A stretch of DNA of 64,000 bases from assembly GCA_016792805.1 (NCBI GenBank), contig JAEUHX010000018.1, positions 62,001-126,000 of the forward strand, read 5' to 3'. Positions 49,873 through 57,962 of the stretch are shown in pieces; within the stretch, counting starts at the first letter, position 1, and every line of letters starts with the position of its first letter. Below the pieces are notes generated by a model. The model saw only the letters and a program-made list of their open reading frames with translations. It made no database searches and was not told the DNA's origin. This stretch comes from Planctomycetota bacterium (GTDB lineage Bacteria; Planctomycetota; UBA1135; JACQFD01). A program made the translations under genes and the position numbers.

Positions 49873-51587
49873 GGCGCAATGGGCGCGTGCGGTGGCTGAA
49901 TGGGGCTGGGAGCCCGCAGCGGAACGGCTTCGAGGAGCGCCTGCGATCCTCGGCGCACGATGCGCGTATGCACGCGCCATCGCGCGTCGTCGCGCTCGGG
50001 ATGATCCGTTCTGTAATGTGTGCCGCGGCTCTCCTCTCGGAATGCCGCCGACTCGGCCACCAGGCGCGCCACCGTGACGAGATTCGCCACTTCGAACTCG
50101 CGGGCGGATGTGAACCGGAATTTAAATAGATAACGCGCCCAAGCATCGAGCCTCTCGATCGCGAGATCGAGATCGGGGCGCACACGTTCGACTCCGACCA
50201 TACGCCCCATCAGCGAGCGCACGGAGTAGGCGACGTCCTCCACGTCGAGGCGGACGTTCGACACCTCGCGCGTCTCCTCGCGACGGAGCGGGCCGCGCGG
50301 CAAAGTCACTTTTCCTCCGGCGTCGCGCGCCGCGTGCGATCCAACGATTCTTCCGAGTACGAGACCCTCCAGCAGCGAGTTGGAACCGATGCGGTTCGCA
50401 CCGTGCAGCCCCGAGCTCGCTACCTCGCCGACGGCGAGAAGTCCTGGAATGCTGGTCCTCCCTTCGGCGTCCACCTCGACGCCGCCCACGAAATAGTGAG
50501 CTGCGGGACGAACCGGAATGCGGTCGTGGGCGATGTCAATATCAAAGAATCCGCACACTTGTGCCACGTGCGGGAACAACTGGCGCACGTCGCCGGGGAT
50601 TCTGGAGAGGTCGAGATAAGCGCTCGTATCGTTGACCTTCACCATTTGCCGAACGATGGAGCGGGAAACGACGTCGCGCGGCGCGAGCTCCCCATCCGGG
50701 TGGTAATCGGGCATGAACCGATGCCCGTGGCGGTCGACCAGAATGCCCCCTTTCCCCCGCACGATCTCCGACACGAGGAGGCGGGCGGCGCCGGCGATGT
50801 AGAGCGTCGTCGGATGAAACTGAAAGAACTCGAGATCGCGAACGGCGGCGCCAGCCCGAAACGCGATTGCCACGCCGTCGCCGGTCGCCACCGGAGGATT
50901 TGTAGTTTCTCGGTAAACGCAGCCCGCGCCTCCCGTCGCGAGGATTGTGCGGGCGGCGCCGAGCACGAGCGGCCGGCCTTCAGGGCCGATCGCCAGCGCG
51001 CCAAGGCAGCTCCCTGCGTCATCGAGAAGCAGATCCACGACGTGGGTCCGCTCATAGGCCTCGATGCGCGGGTGGGATCGCACGCGCGCCACGAGCGCCT
51101 GCTCAATCGCCTTGCCCGTGGAGTCGCCTTGGGCGTGAACCACGCGTTCGTGGCTGTGGCCACCCTCGAGGAGCAGCTCGAGGCTGCCATTGGGTCGCCG
51201 ATCGAAGCGGACGCCAAGTTCGGAAAGTGACTCGATCGCGCTTCGGCCACCCCCAGTGACCTCGTCCACCACGTCCTGTTCGCACAGCCCCTGACCCACC
51301 TCCATGGTGTCGCGGCGATGGCTCTCGAGGGAGTCGTCGACGCCGAGCACAGCGGCCACGCCTCCCTGCGCCCAAAGTGTGTTGCTCTCCTCGAGTGGCG
51401 CCTTTGCGACGAGCGCGACATCTCGGGACTCCGCGGCCTCAAGCGCCGCCGAGAGACCCGCCACGCCGGAGCCGATGACCAGCACTTCCGTGAAGTAGAC
51501 GGGGGTGCGTCGAAGGTCGTAATCCGCCAGTAGGGCAGGAGTTCGGACGACGCATCGGCGCGTCGCGTGGGAGGAAGGCGCCGTCAT
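49869..51587 (-). CDS. nadB: L-aspartate oxidase
   Basis: FAD enzyme oxidising L-aspartate to iminoaspartate, first step of de novo NAD synthesis. The 572-residue protein has the FAD-binding start EVLVIGSGVAGLSAALEAAE, ESNTLWAQGGVAAVLGVDDS, GGHSHERVVHAQGDSTGKAI, FFQFHPTTLYIAGAARLLVS and GLLAVGEVASSGLHGANRIG then SNSLLEGLVLG. The stretch from HPTTLY to LHGANR distinguishes it from SdhA. nadA and nadC are not nearby. The stop overlaps hflX. Confidence 0.95.
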   Translation of the reverse strand: MTAPSSHATRRCVVRTPALLADYDLRRTPVYFTEVLVIGSGVAGLSAALEAAESRDVALVAKAPLEESNTLWAQGGVAAVLGVDDSLESHRRDTMEVGQGLCEQDVVDEVTGGGRSAIESLSELGVRFDRRPNGSLELLLEGGHSHERVVHAQGDSTGKAIEQALVARVRSHPRIEAYERTHVVDLLLDDAGSCLGALAIGPEGRPLVLGAARTILATGGAGCVYRETTNPPVATGDGVAIAFRAGAAVRDLEFFQFHPTTLYIAGAARLLVSEIVRGKGGILVDRHGHRFMPDYHPDGELAPRDVVSRSIVRQMVKVNDTSAYLDLSRIPGDVRQLFPHVAQVCGFFDIDIAHDRIPVRPAAHYFVGGVEVDAEGRTSIPGLLAVGEVASSGLHGANRIGSNSLLEGLVLGRIVGSHAARDAGGKVTLPRGPLRREETREVSNVRLDVEDVAYSVRSLMGRMVGVERVRPDLDLAIERLDAWARYLFKFRFTSAREFEVANLVTVARLVAESAAFREESRGTHYRTDHPERDDARWRVHTRIVRRGSQALLEAVPLRAPSPIQPPHAPIAP

Positions 51588-51934
51588 CGGCCGAGCGGAG
51601 GAAATCCTTTGGACTTAGTGTTCGTGTTTTGTTCTACTAACAAACGTCGATCAGATCGATCGGCCGTCGGACCCGTCAGCCCTTCTGCGAACCGACGACC
51701 CAAGAACCCGCCCCTCTCCGACTTCGACCAGTGGCCCAGCTCTGCGCGTCTCACAGCCCGATCGCCTCGAACGGAGCGCCGCCTGCCAGGAGCGATCGGC
51801 ACCGTGCGTTTGAAGCGGGCAGCCCAGCCGACCGCTCCGCCGAGCGTTCGCCGCACGCGGGTCACTGCACTGCACTCCGCTCGACACTCATCGGCGCTCC
51901 TGATGGAACCGAGTGTCATAGCGGGACCGAGATC

Positions 51935-51998
51935 TTGCGGGTGCGGCATGTTGCGGGAGCGGCATGTTGCGGGAGCGGTTTGTTGCGGGAGCGGTACT
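51935..51998. repeat. 16-bp tandem repeat, four units
   Basis: Units begin TTGCGGG: TTGCGGGTGCGGCATG, TTGCGGGAGCGGCATG, TTGCGGGAGCGGTTTG and TTGCGGGAGCGGTACT, in perfect 16-bp register. Confidence 0.9.
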
Positions 51999-52278
51999 GC
52001 CCCGTGGTACCGGTCTGGCGAGGTGGGAGGCGATCGAAGAGGCAGCCGCACTGGAAGAGTGCTGCGGCGGGAGTTCATGCGAAGGGAACATGCTGGAGTC
52101 GCCTTCCGCAAAGTCGGAGCTCCGCAGAGGCTCCCACGGGCGCAAGCCCACTGCCAGTCCCCAGTTTGCGGACTTCACTCGGCCGAGCCGAGCCCCGTCG
52201 ATGCAGAAGCCGGTCCAAGCAGAGCCGTGCCTGCCGAGAAGGGCCTTCCGAGTTTCGGCGCCTCTCGGGCAGCTCTTG

Positions 52279-52301
52279 GGAGGACGTTTCAAAAGTCCTC
52301 C
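52279..52301. repeat. Palindromic element P, copy 1
   Basis: GGAGGACGTTTCAAAAGTCC followed by TCC is a near-perfect palindrome (arms GGAGGAC and GTCCTCC). The same 23-mer family recurs at 52584-52606, 52724-52745, 53954-53976 and 54002-54024. Confidence 0.8.
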
Positions 52302-52333
52302 AAGGTGCGCGGGCCCGTGTCGAGCGGCCGTGC

Positions 52334-52393
52334 GCCGTGCCGCACTCCGCCGTGCCGCACTCCGCCGGGAAGCACTCCGCCGTAGCCGCCACC
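52334..52393. repeat. 15-bp tandem repeat, four units
   Basis: GCCGTGCCGCACTCC occurs twice without mismatch (52334-52348, 52349-52363), then diverged units GCCGGGAAGCACTCC and GCCGTAGCCGCCACC. The register is constant, as in the 16-bp repeat 350 bp upstream. Confidence 0.9.
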
Positions 52394-52465
52394 CAGAAGC
52401 GACGGTGCTCCGAGCAATCCACGAATTCGGTTCTTTTCTTCCTTCCGACCCACAGGAGTCCTGCC

Positions 52466-52549
52466 ATGGTGTTCATTCTCCGACATCGGCAACAGCTTTC
52501 GATGGGAGTTTTTGTGATCTTTCTGATGTCGATTGCGCTCTTCTTGTAA
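52466..52549 (+). CDS. Possible small membrane protein (27 residues)
   Basis: An ATG at 52466 with an AGGAG sequence 7 bases upstream opens a 27-codon frame, MVFILRHRQQLSMGVFVIFL then MSIALFL, ending in TAA. It has a short basic N-terminus and one hydrophobic segment long enough to span a membrane. No homolog is known to me. Evidence is the ribosome-binding site and the composition, in an otherwise empty region 5' of lexA. Confidence 0.4.
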   Translation: MVFILRHRQQLSMGVFVIFLMSIALFL

Positions 52550-53080
52550 GAATGCCGCGGGAGGTCAATGCCGGCACGACCCTGGAGTACGTCTCGAAAG
52601 TCCTCCGAGCTGCGAACAGGCCTCGTCGCCGATCACGGCATCGCTTCGTCCTCGACGGATCTCCTTGACTACACTTGCGGCAAGGATCGTGATGCGGGGC
52701 GGCGATTCCTCTCGCACACCCGTGGAGCACTTTTGAAAGGTCTCCGTCGTTCACACCGTGCGGTGCACCTGTAAGACTTGCTTGAGCCGCGCTTTCCTAT
52801 CCTCCACACTCAGGCTGTTCACTCCGCGACCGACCACTCCGCTGACTTCTGTCTCGGGCTGCCAAGAATCGAATTGGGGCACGAGGATGGATAGGATCGC
52901 AAGCCGCGCAGTGTGGCCCGCAAGATCTCGACCAGCCAGGGTCTCAAACACTCAACATCGCGAAGAACAATTCCGAGCACGAACATCACAGCCGACCGCG
53001 AAGCGCGCGGTAAGCCACAAAACACACAGCCCCTTGCGATCGACGAAGTCGCCCTCGAAGCGACCGAGATGAGACTCCCC
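52550..53080. other. Gene-poor region upstream of lexA, part 2
   Basis: About 530 bp with an inverted pair of P elements (52584-52606 and 52724-52745) 117 bp apart and no supported gene. The lexA promoter and SOS box should lie here, but neither CTGT-N8-ACAG nor a GAAC-N4-GTTC box was found close to the start. The lexA frame is open back to 52913, so a longer N-terminus cannot be excluded. Confidence 0.5.
52584..52745. repeat. Inverted pair of P elements (copies 2 and 3)
   Basis: GGAGTACGTCTCGAAAGTCC+TCC at 52584-52606 and GGAGCACTTTTGAAAGGTCT+CC at 52724-52745 are inverted copies of the same word. The sequence after copy 2 (GAGCTGCGAACAGGCCTCG) resembles that after copy 4 (GAGCTGCGCGCGGGCCTCG), so the unit is longer than the palindrome. 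Confidence 0.7.
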
Positions 53081-53836
53081 ATGTTGCCGCCCCTCACCTC
53101 CACACAGAAACAGGTTCTTGATTTCATTCGCGAGTATCGCGGCAAGCATGGCGTGTCGCCGACACTCCAGGAGATCGGCGACCGATTCGACACGCACCGT
53201 GTCACGGTGCATTCGCATGTGACGAATCTCATTCAGAAGGGATACCTGATTCGCTACTCGCGAAAGGCCTCTCGATCACTGGTGCCGGCCGAGGAGGCGG
53301 AGGGCGATGGCAGTTCTGAGGTCCCTTCGGACGCGGTTCCGCCCGCGGCCTCCATCCAGGGCGCTGTGTCTTCGCCGGCAGACGTCCGTGCATCGGCGCA
53401 GCGCCTCCCAGCGGAGTCCATCTCTGCGACGCTTCGCTTCCCTCTCGCAGGGCGTATCGCCGCAGGGCAACCGATCGAGGCTGTCTACGAGAATGAGTCG
53501 CTCGACCTCGCCGATCTCTTCCCCGCCGAACGCCAGCTCTTTGTGTTGGAAGTCCGCGGCGATTCGATGATTGAAGATCAAATCTGCAACGGCGACTATG
53601 TCATCGTGGAGCAACGCCCGACGGCGCAGAACGGAGAGATCGTCGTCGCGGTACTTCCGAGCGAACATGGCGGCGCCGGCGAAGCGACTCTGAAACGCTA
53701 CTACCGCCAGGGCTCCAAAGTGCGACTCCAGCCTGCCAACTCTGCGATGGAGCCGATCGAGATCGATCTCGCGAAAGCCGGCAATACGTTACAGATACGC
53801 GGAGTGGTTGTGGGCGTCGTGCGAAGCTATCGCTAG
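53081..53836 (+). CDS. lexA: LexA repressor
   Basis: SOS repressor with self-cleaving S24 domain. From the ATG at 53081 it reads MLPPLTSTQKQVLDFIREYR, then the winged-helix core VSPTLQEIGDRFDTHRVTVH and SHVTNLIQKGYLIRYSRKAS. A Pro/Ala/Ser linker of about 50 residues is longer than usual. The cleavage site is Ala-Gly in PLAGRIAAG. The catalytic Ser is in LEVRGDSMIEDQICNGDYVI and the Lys in GEATLKRYYRQGS. ATG at 53069 or 52913 is also in frame; the longest adds 56 low-complexity residues. The product is 251 residues with the start used here. Confidence 0.93.
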   Translation: MLPPLTSTQKQVLDFIREYRGKHGVSPTLQEIGDRFDTHRVTVHSHVTNLIQKGYLIRYSRKASRSLVPAEEAEGDGSSEVPSDAVPPAASIQGAVSSPADVRASAQRLPAESISATLRFPLAGRIAAGQPIEAVYENESLDLADLFPAERQLFVLEVRGDSMIEDQICNGDYVIVEQRPTAQNGEIVVAVLPSEHGGAGEATLKRYYRQGSKVRLQPANSAMEPIEIDLAKAGNTLQIRGVVVGVVRSYR

Positions 53837-54106
53837 CAGGTTGTTGAGAAGCCACTTTTAACAGCCTGTGGCAAAAATGCTCCGGGTGCTTCCACTGGTG
53901 CTGCGCACTGCGAGCGCGAGGGTTTTTGGCGAGATCGAAGAGGGCCGACGCCGGGAGGACGATTCAGAAGTCATCCGAGCTGCGCGCGGGCCTCGCTTTG
54001 CGGAGCACTTTTGAAGCGTTCTCCAGGCGTAGCCAAGGAGCTACGGCGAGGCGGCCCAACGATGAGCTCGCCCAAAAGCCCGCGTGCGCAGCTCGGATGA
54101 GTCGGG
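53837..54106. mobile_element. Nested MITE-like elements after lexA (Q copy A with P inserted)
   Basis: The lexA stop codon is within CTAGCAGGTTGTTGAG, the border word of element R. From about 53867 (GCCTGTGGCAAAAATGC) to 54100 runs a copy of element Q, recognisable by GCGAGCGCGAGGGTTTTTGG, CGAGATCGAAGAGG, AGGCGTAGCCAAGGAGCTAC and CGTGCGCAGCTCGGATGA. It is interrupted by an inverted pair of P elements (53954-54024, 71 bp). The right terminus GCCACAGGC is missing. Confidence 0.6.
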
Positions 54107-54634
54107 ATGGGGTCCCTTTTCAGCGTGCCGAAAGGTCCCTATTCAGAGTGCCGTTACCATCTGCGTGCGGACTCCCACGAGCGCACCGACGAGCGCCGAG
54201 AGCACGCCAATGGCTTCAAGAGCAAGGTCCTGGCCACGCGTGTCGGAAAGCTCACGCCTGCGATCCCGCAGGTCCGCGGGCTTCCGGGGGGCTCCGAGCC
54301 CTTCTATCCCAAGGCGCTCGTGCGCAGCGAGCGCGCCCTCGCCGCTGCGGTGGCCCAGAGCTACCTCCAGGGCGTCTCCACTCGGAGAATGCTCAAGATC
54401 GAGGAGAACGTCGCTCAAGGACTCACAGTTTTCAGCCTTCCCGCCGAGCACCGCCAGCGCCTGCGAGCCAAGAACGTCAATGAGCGCGTCAATCTTGAGA
54501 TGCGTCGACGAACCCGAGTTGCTACATTTTTCCCCAATGAGGCGTCTCTCTTACGGCTCGTCTCTGCCCTCCTCAGCGAGATGAGCGATGACTGGGAGTT
54601 CGGACGCGGCTACCTAACCATGGAGGCGCGCTGA
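54107..54634 (+). pseudogene. IS256-family transposase remnant with internal deletion
   Basis: The frame joins two distant parts of an IS256-type transposase. The N-part has HANGFKSKVLATRVGKLTPA, IPQVRGL and PKALVRSERALAAAVAQSYL followed by QGVSTRRM. The C-part has AEHRQRLRAKNVNERVNLEM, RRRTRVATFFPNEASLLRLV and EFGRGYLTMEAR. The whole DDE catalytic centre between them is gone. The junction is near residue 95-110. Upstream lie two direct repeats (54111-54130 and 54134-54153). The product cannot transpose; whether the DNA-binding part is still expressed is unknown. Confidence 0.85.
54111..54153. repeat. 20-bp direct repeat at the IS256 remnant
   Basis: GGTCCCTTTTCAGCGTGCCG (54111-54130) and GGTCCCTATTCAGAGTGCCG (54134-54153) differ at two positions and are 3 bp apart. 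They may derive from insertion-sequence ends. Confidence 0.75.
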
Positions 54635-54733
54635 CTCCCGCTTCCCAGTCGCATTTAAGAAAATGTGTTGCACCTTGGAGCGGTGCTGTAGAGGCGCTGC
54701 GAACTGAACATGAGCAGTAGGCAAGCCGTGCGC

Positions 54734-55774
54734 CTACGTCTGTGGCAGAGCCTCAGGCGCACCTGCTCCATCGGAAGACTGCAAGGGAGCGAACGCCCCA
54801 AGAAGTCCATTGATTGCTCCAACAATTACGCCGGACATCAATCCGAATAGTAAGTTCGCTGGACCAAAAGTGATGAACGCGCTCGAATCCTCCATGGCCC
54901 AAGCTGCCACGCCGACGATTAGGCCGATGGTTGGCGTCGTGTACAGGAAGGCCCGCCAGAATCGTCCTTTTCGCGAAGGGGACTGGTGGCGCTGCGAGAG
55001 CCATAACATCAAGAACGAAATGCCGAGAAAGCAGGAGGTTGTTAGGCCCTCAACGAAGGGACGAGGGCCTGGAATCTGAATCCTCGAAGTAGGCTTCAGC
55101 GAATAGGAGCTGCGACCCTTCGTGAATCTCAATTTGCTCGAATCGATATCCGCGACCTGTAGCGCAAGGGAACCTTCGCTACGGCGGGAGGAGGTAAGAA
55201 CCAGCGCCTTGTCTTCGAGACGCCAAGACCAAGAGTCTGGAGTAGTAAACAGACCCTTTGCATAGGTGTTCGCACCTTTATCAACGATGACGTGCTTGCC
55301 GGCTAACATCCTCCCATCGGGCAGAAACGTCCAATACGACTCCGTGCTAAACGTTTGCTCAAACATTCCACTAAAATCTAAGTCCAATGATCCGTTGGAA
55401 CGTGGACTAGGGGTAGGGCGGGGAGCGATGACTTCAATAGCCGATAGGCGCCAAGATCCTGCCGTGAGGACCTTGCTCCGGGCATCTGCTGCACGATTAC
55501 TAGCGCTCGCCTTGATGACATCGAGAACAGCAGGCGCTACACCCAGCAATAGGAACAGCCCAAGATAGGTGATCCAGGTCCATTTTCCCAAACCTGCCCT
55601 TACGCCCGTCCTCTGTTTGTATGCTTCTCGTCCTAGCGAGTCAGGCTCTCGAACCCTTTCCTGAGGGGCTGTTACCAACTCAGTTCTGATGTGCGCAGTA
55701 GGGCAGCCGCAGCCTGGGCAAGAACTAGCCCGGTCGGAAACGCGGTGACCGCATTCTTTGCAACTAATCAGCAT
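54734..55774 (-). CDS. Zinc-ribbon multi-pass membrane protein
   Basis: From the ATG at 55772-55774 the product is 346 residues. It starts with a zinc ribbon, ISCKECGHRVSDRASSCPGC followed by GCP, then a linker and helix WITYLGLFLLLGVAPAVLDV. A soluble middle domain of about 150 residues (GSWRLSAIEV, YWTFLPDGRMLAGKHVIVDK, WSWRLEDKALVLTSSRR) resembles small lipocalin-like folds. Three more helices follow (TSCFLGISFLMLWLSQ, FLYTTPTIGLIVGVAAWAM, LLFGLMSGVIVGAINGLLG). Base composition is clearly more AT-rich than neighbours, suggesting transfer. The function is unknown. Confidence 0.75.
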   Translation of the reverse strand: MLISCKECGHRVSDRASSCPGCGCPTAHIRTELVTAPQERVREPDSLGREAYKQRTGVRAGLGKWTWITYLGLFLLLGVAPAVLDVIKASASNRAADARSKVLTAGSWRLSAIEVIAPRPTPSPRSNGSLDLDFSGMFEQTFSTESYWTFLPDGRMLAGKHVIVDKGANTYAKGLFTTPDSWSWRLEDKALVLTSSRRSEGSLALQVADIDSSKLRFTKGRSSYSLKPTSRIQIPGPRPFVEGLTTSCFLGISFLMLWLSQRHQSPSRKGRFWRAFLYTTPTIGLIVGVAAWAMEDSSAFITFGPANLLFGLMSGVIVGAINGLLGAFAPLQSSDGAGAPEALPQT

Positions 55775-56465
55775 ATCAGTGCAGCCCACGACTGCGAAGC
55801 GGAGGATCGCCGAATCGTGCGTCTCCGTCAACGGGCTCACTGGGCCATGCGCTATCAGTGAATGGGAGATCAGAGCGCATTGCCTGTGGCATTGGTGCTC
55901 CCCAAAGCGAGCGCGAGGATTTTTGGCGAGATCGAGGAGGACCACCGCAGGCGTAGCCAAGCAGTTACGTCGACGCGGTCCGACGATGACATCACCAAGA
56001 AGGTCGCGTGCGCAGCTTGGATGACTTTTGCCACAGGCTTCGATGAGAACGCCACCTCCGGCAAGCACGTTCTCGCTCTCGCTCCTTCCTAGCCTTCTCG
56101 CTCCTCGCTCTCTCTCGATCGACCGCCAGGCTTCCAGTCGCGCTATGTATGCCCCTGAAGGTGGGCTCTATGCATGATGGGGTCCGACCAGCCAAGGCGA
56201 TACTCTCTGCTAGCCGGTTTCGCCTCTCGGCCGTGAGGGTCGAGAAGGCGCCAAGCGGGTGGCTCGCATTCTGCTGGACGGGGCGGTTGAGGATGGAAAG
56301 AAGGAGGTTCACAAAAAGACGGGAGCGCGGGTGCGATGGGCGCGTCGGGGAGTTGCGAAGTACGCCATGGTTTCGGCAGAAAGCGGAGTAGCGGGTGCTG
56401 GGGTGGAGCGCGCCGCGGTGCGTAGCGGCTCACAGGGCGCGGCGATCACCCAGAGCCGGTGCATG
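55775..56465. other. Intergenic region between zinc-ribbon gene and IS66
   Basis: About 690 bp with no supported gene. It contains element Q copy B (55886-56041). The remainder to 56465 has short open frames without family resemblance. Confidence 0.5.
55886..56041. repeat. MITE-like element Q, copy B
   Basis: The element is bounded by GCCTGTGGCA at the left (near 55890) and its inverted copy TGCCACAGGC at the right (near 56030-56039). The interior is imperfectly palindromic around CGTAGCCAAGCAGTTACG, with GAGGATTTTTGGCGA on the left facing ACCAAGAAGGTCGCG on the right. It matches copy A after lexA over most of its length. Confidence 0.7.
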
Positions 56466-56520
56466 GTGAACGTTCGATCGCACCCAGCTTGACAGGGCGG
56501 CGGCGAGAGCGCTGAGCCGA

Positions 56521-57942
56521 TCAGGCTCGGCCGCGCGCTTCCAACCAGCCGCGCGGGGTCAGTTCCCAGAGCTTCGAGCGCGGATGCGTGGCGACGAGGA
56601 CGAGCACGTCGCGCATGTACTCGAGTGGGTTGAGGCCCAGGCGCTTACATGTGTAGATCACGGAGTACAGCGTTGCGGCGCACGCGCCGCCCGCCTCGCT
56701 CCCAGCGAGAAGCCAATTCTTGCGGCCGATGGCCACCAGCTTGACCGCTCGCTCAGCAGGATTGTTATCAATCGCGAGCCCTCCATCTCGAGCGTAGCGC
56801 TCCAGCGCTTGCCACTGATTGCACGCATACGTGACTGCGTCGCCCTACGCCAAGCTTGGAATCACATGGGGCTTCTCCTGCGCCAGCCATGCGCCGAGCT
56901 GCGCAAGAATCAGAACGGCGCGCTCGCGCCGCAGCGCCTCGCGCTCCTCGAAGGAGAGCCTGCGCTCGACCGCCTCGGCCTCGATGCGGTAGAGCGACTG
57001 GATCGCGGACGGCGCGCGGGCCGCCTTCGGCTCGTGCGCTTCGTGCGCTGCAACAAATCGCCTGCGCGCATGAGCCCAGCATGCGACTTCGACGCGCGTT
57101 TCGCTCTCGAAGAGCGCGTCATATCCGGAGAATGCGTGGGCTTGGATGTATCCTGCGTATTTCTGTAAGAAAGTGAGTGGAGCGTCACGACGGCGGCTCA
57201 TCGTGAAATCGAAGATCGCCTCGCCCTCGTCCCCAAGGTAGACCCACAGGCGTCCGGTACGGCTCCCATTTTTGTGATGGGGATCGATGACGGTGACCGG
57301 CGTGTCGTCGGTATGCAGCACATAGCTCGTCAGCACGCGAGTGTTCATCTCTTCGACGATCGGCGTAAGCGCCTGTGCGACGTCTCGAATCCAGCCAGAC
57401 ATCGTCGAGCGGGCGATCTCGACGCCGTCGCGCGCATCGATTTGCTCGAGGCAGTAGAGAGGCAAGTGGCTGGCGTATTTTGAAACCACCAGATGAGCAA
57501 GCAGGCCCGGTCCCGGAAAGCCGCCCTCCACGATCGATTTTGTGGCAAGCGCCGAGTGCACCCCTTGGTGGCACTTCGGGCAGGCGTATCGGGGCCGCGC
57601 GGACTCCACAATTTTCCAGGACGCCGACACATACTCGAGCCGCTCGCTGCGGTCTTCGCCGATCCGGCTCATCTCCACTTGGCATGCACCGCAGCGCCGC
57701 TCGCTCTCTTCGAGATCGATGAGTTGTGTTTCGCGGGGAAGATTCTGTGGCAGTCGGCCGACTCCGCGACGGCGGCGCAGCTCCTCCAGCTCGGCGAGCT
57801 GCCTGGCGATGGCGAGATCGGGATTCGCGAGCGCTCGCTTCACCTGGGCCAGCTCTTCGGCGAGGTCGAGCACTTGCTGCTCGAGACGTGCGGGGTCGTC
57901 AGGAAGCTCGTCGATGCACACGAGAGCTTCGACGGAGTGCAC
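56521..57942 (-). pseudogene. tnpC: IS66 transposase TnpC, interrupted by an amber codon
   Basis: Frame 57942-56848 encodes the leucine-rich N-part, a zinc finger (CGACQVEM...CPKCHQG) and most of the catalytic domain: first Asp in VLHTDDTPVTVIDPHHKNGS. An in-frame TAG at 56845-56847 follows HVIPSLA; the same frame then continues [40 protein letters not shown] and the C-terminal IS66 domain to 56521. The position of the second catalytic Asp (usually QADAYAGY) reads QAHAFSGYDAL, a GAC to CAC change. Both changes point to an inactive transposase. Confidence 0.88.
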
Positions 57943-57962
57943 ATCGTATTTGTTTCACTTAT

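Larger units (their letters stand above)
51588..52465. other. Long gene-poor region upstream of lexA, part 1
   Basis: About 880 bp without a supported gene. Open frames exist on both strands but have no family resemblance and differ in composition from the neighbouring genes. The stretch contains a dyad ahead of nadB (51626-51645: GTTTTGTT, CTACT core, AACAAAC), a 16-bp tandem repeat (51935-51998), a 23-bp palindrome (52279-52301) and a 15-bp tandem repeat (52334-52393). Confidence 0.6.

Noticed and set aside
51567..52549. Overlapping open frames of about 270 codons between nadB and lexA
   Set aside because: Arg/Ser/Pro-rich shadow-like sequences running through tandem repeats; no family match or start signals, except the short frame at 52466.
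52550..53080. SOS box upstream of lexA
   Set aside because: Searched for CTGT-N8-ACAG and CGAAC-N4-GTTCG forms near the start; none was convincing, so none is annotated.
51588..54106. CRISPR array
   Set aside because: Repeats are contiguous tandem units or palindromes, without spacers of even length and without cas genes.
55775..56068. N-terminal extension of the zinc-ribbon gene
   Set aside because: The extra 98 codons run through element Q and lack similarity to the rest; the ATG at 55772-55774 starts directly at the zinc ribbon.
56845..56847. TAG in IS66 TnpC as a recoded or read-through codon
   Set aside because: No stimulatory context or tRNA evidence, and the nearby catalytic Asp to His change favours simple decay.
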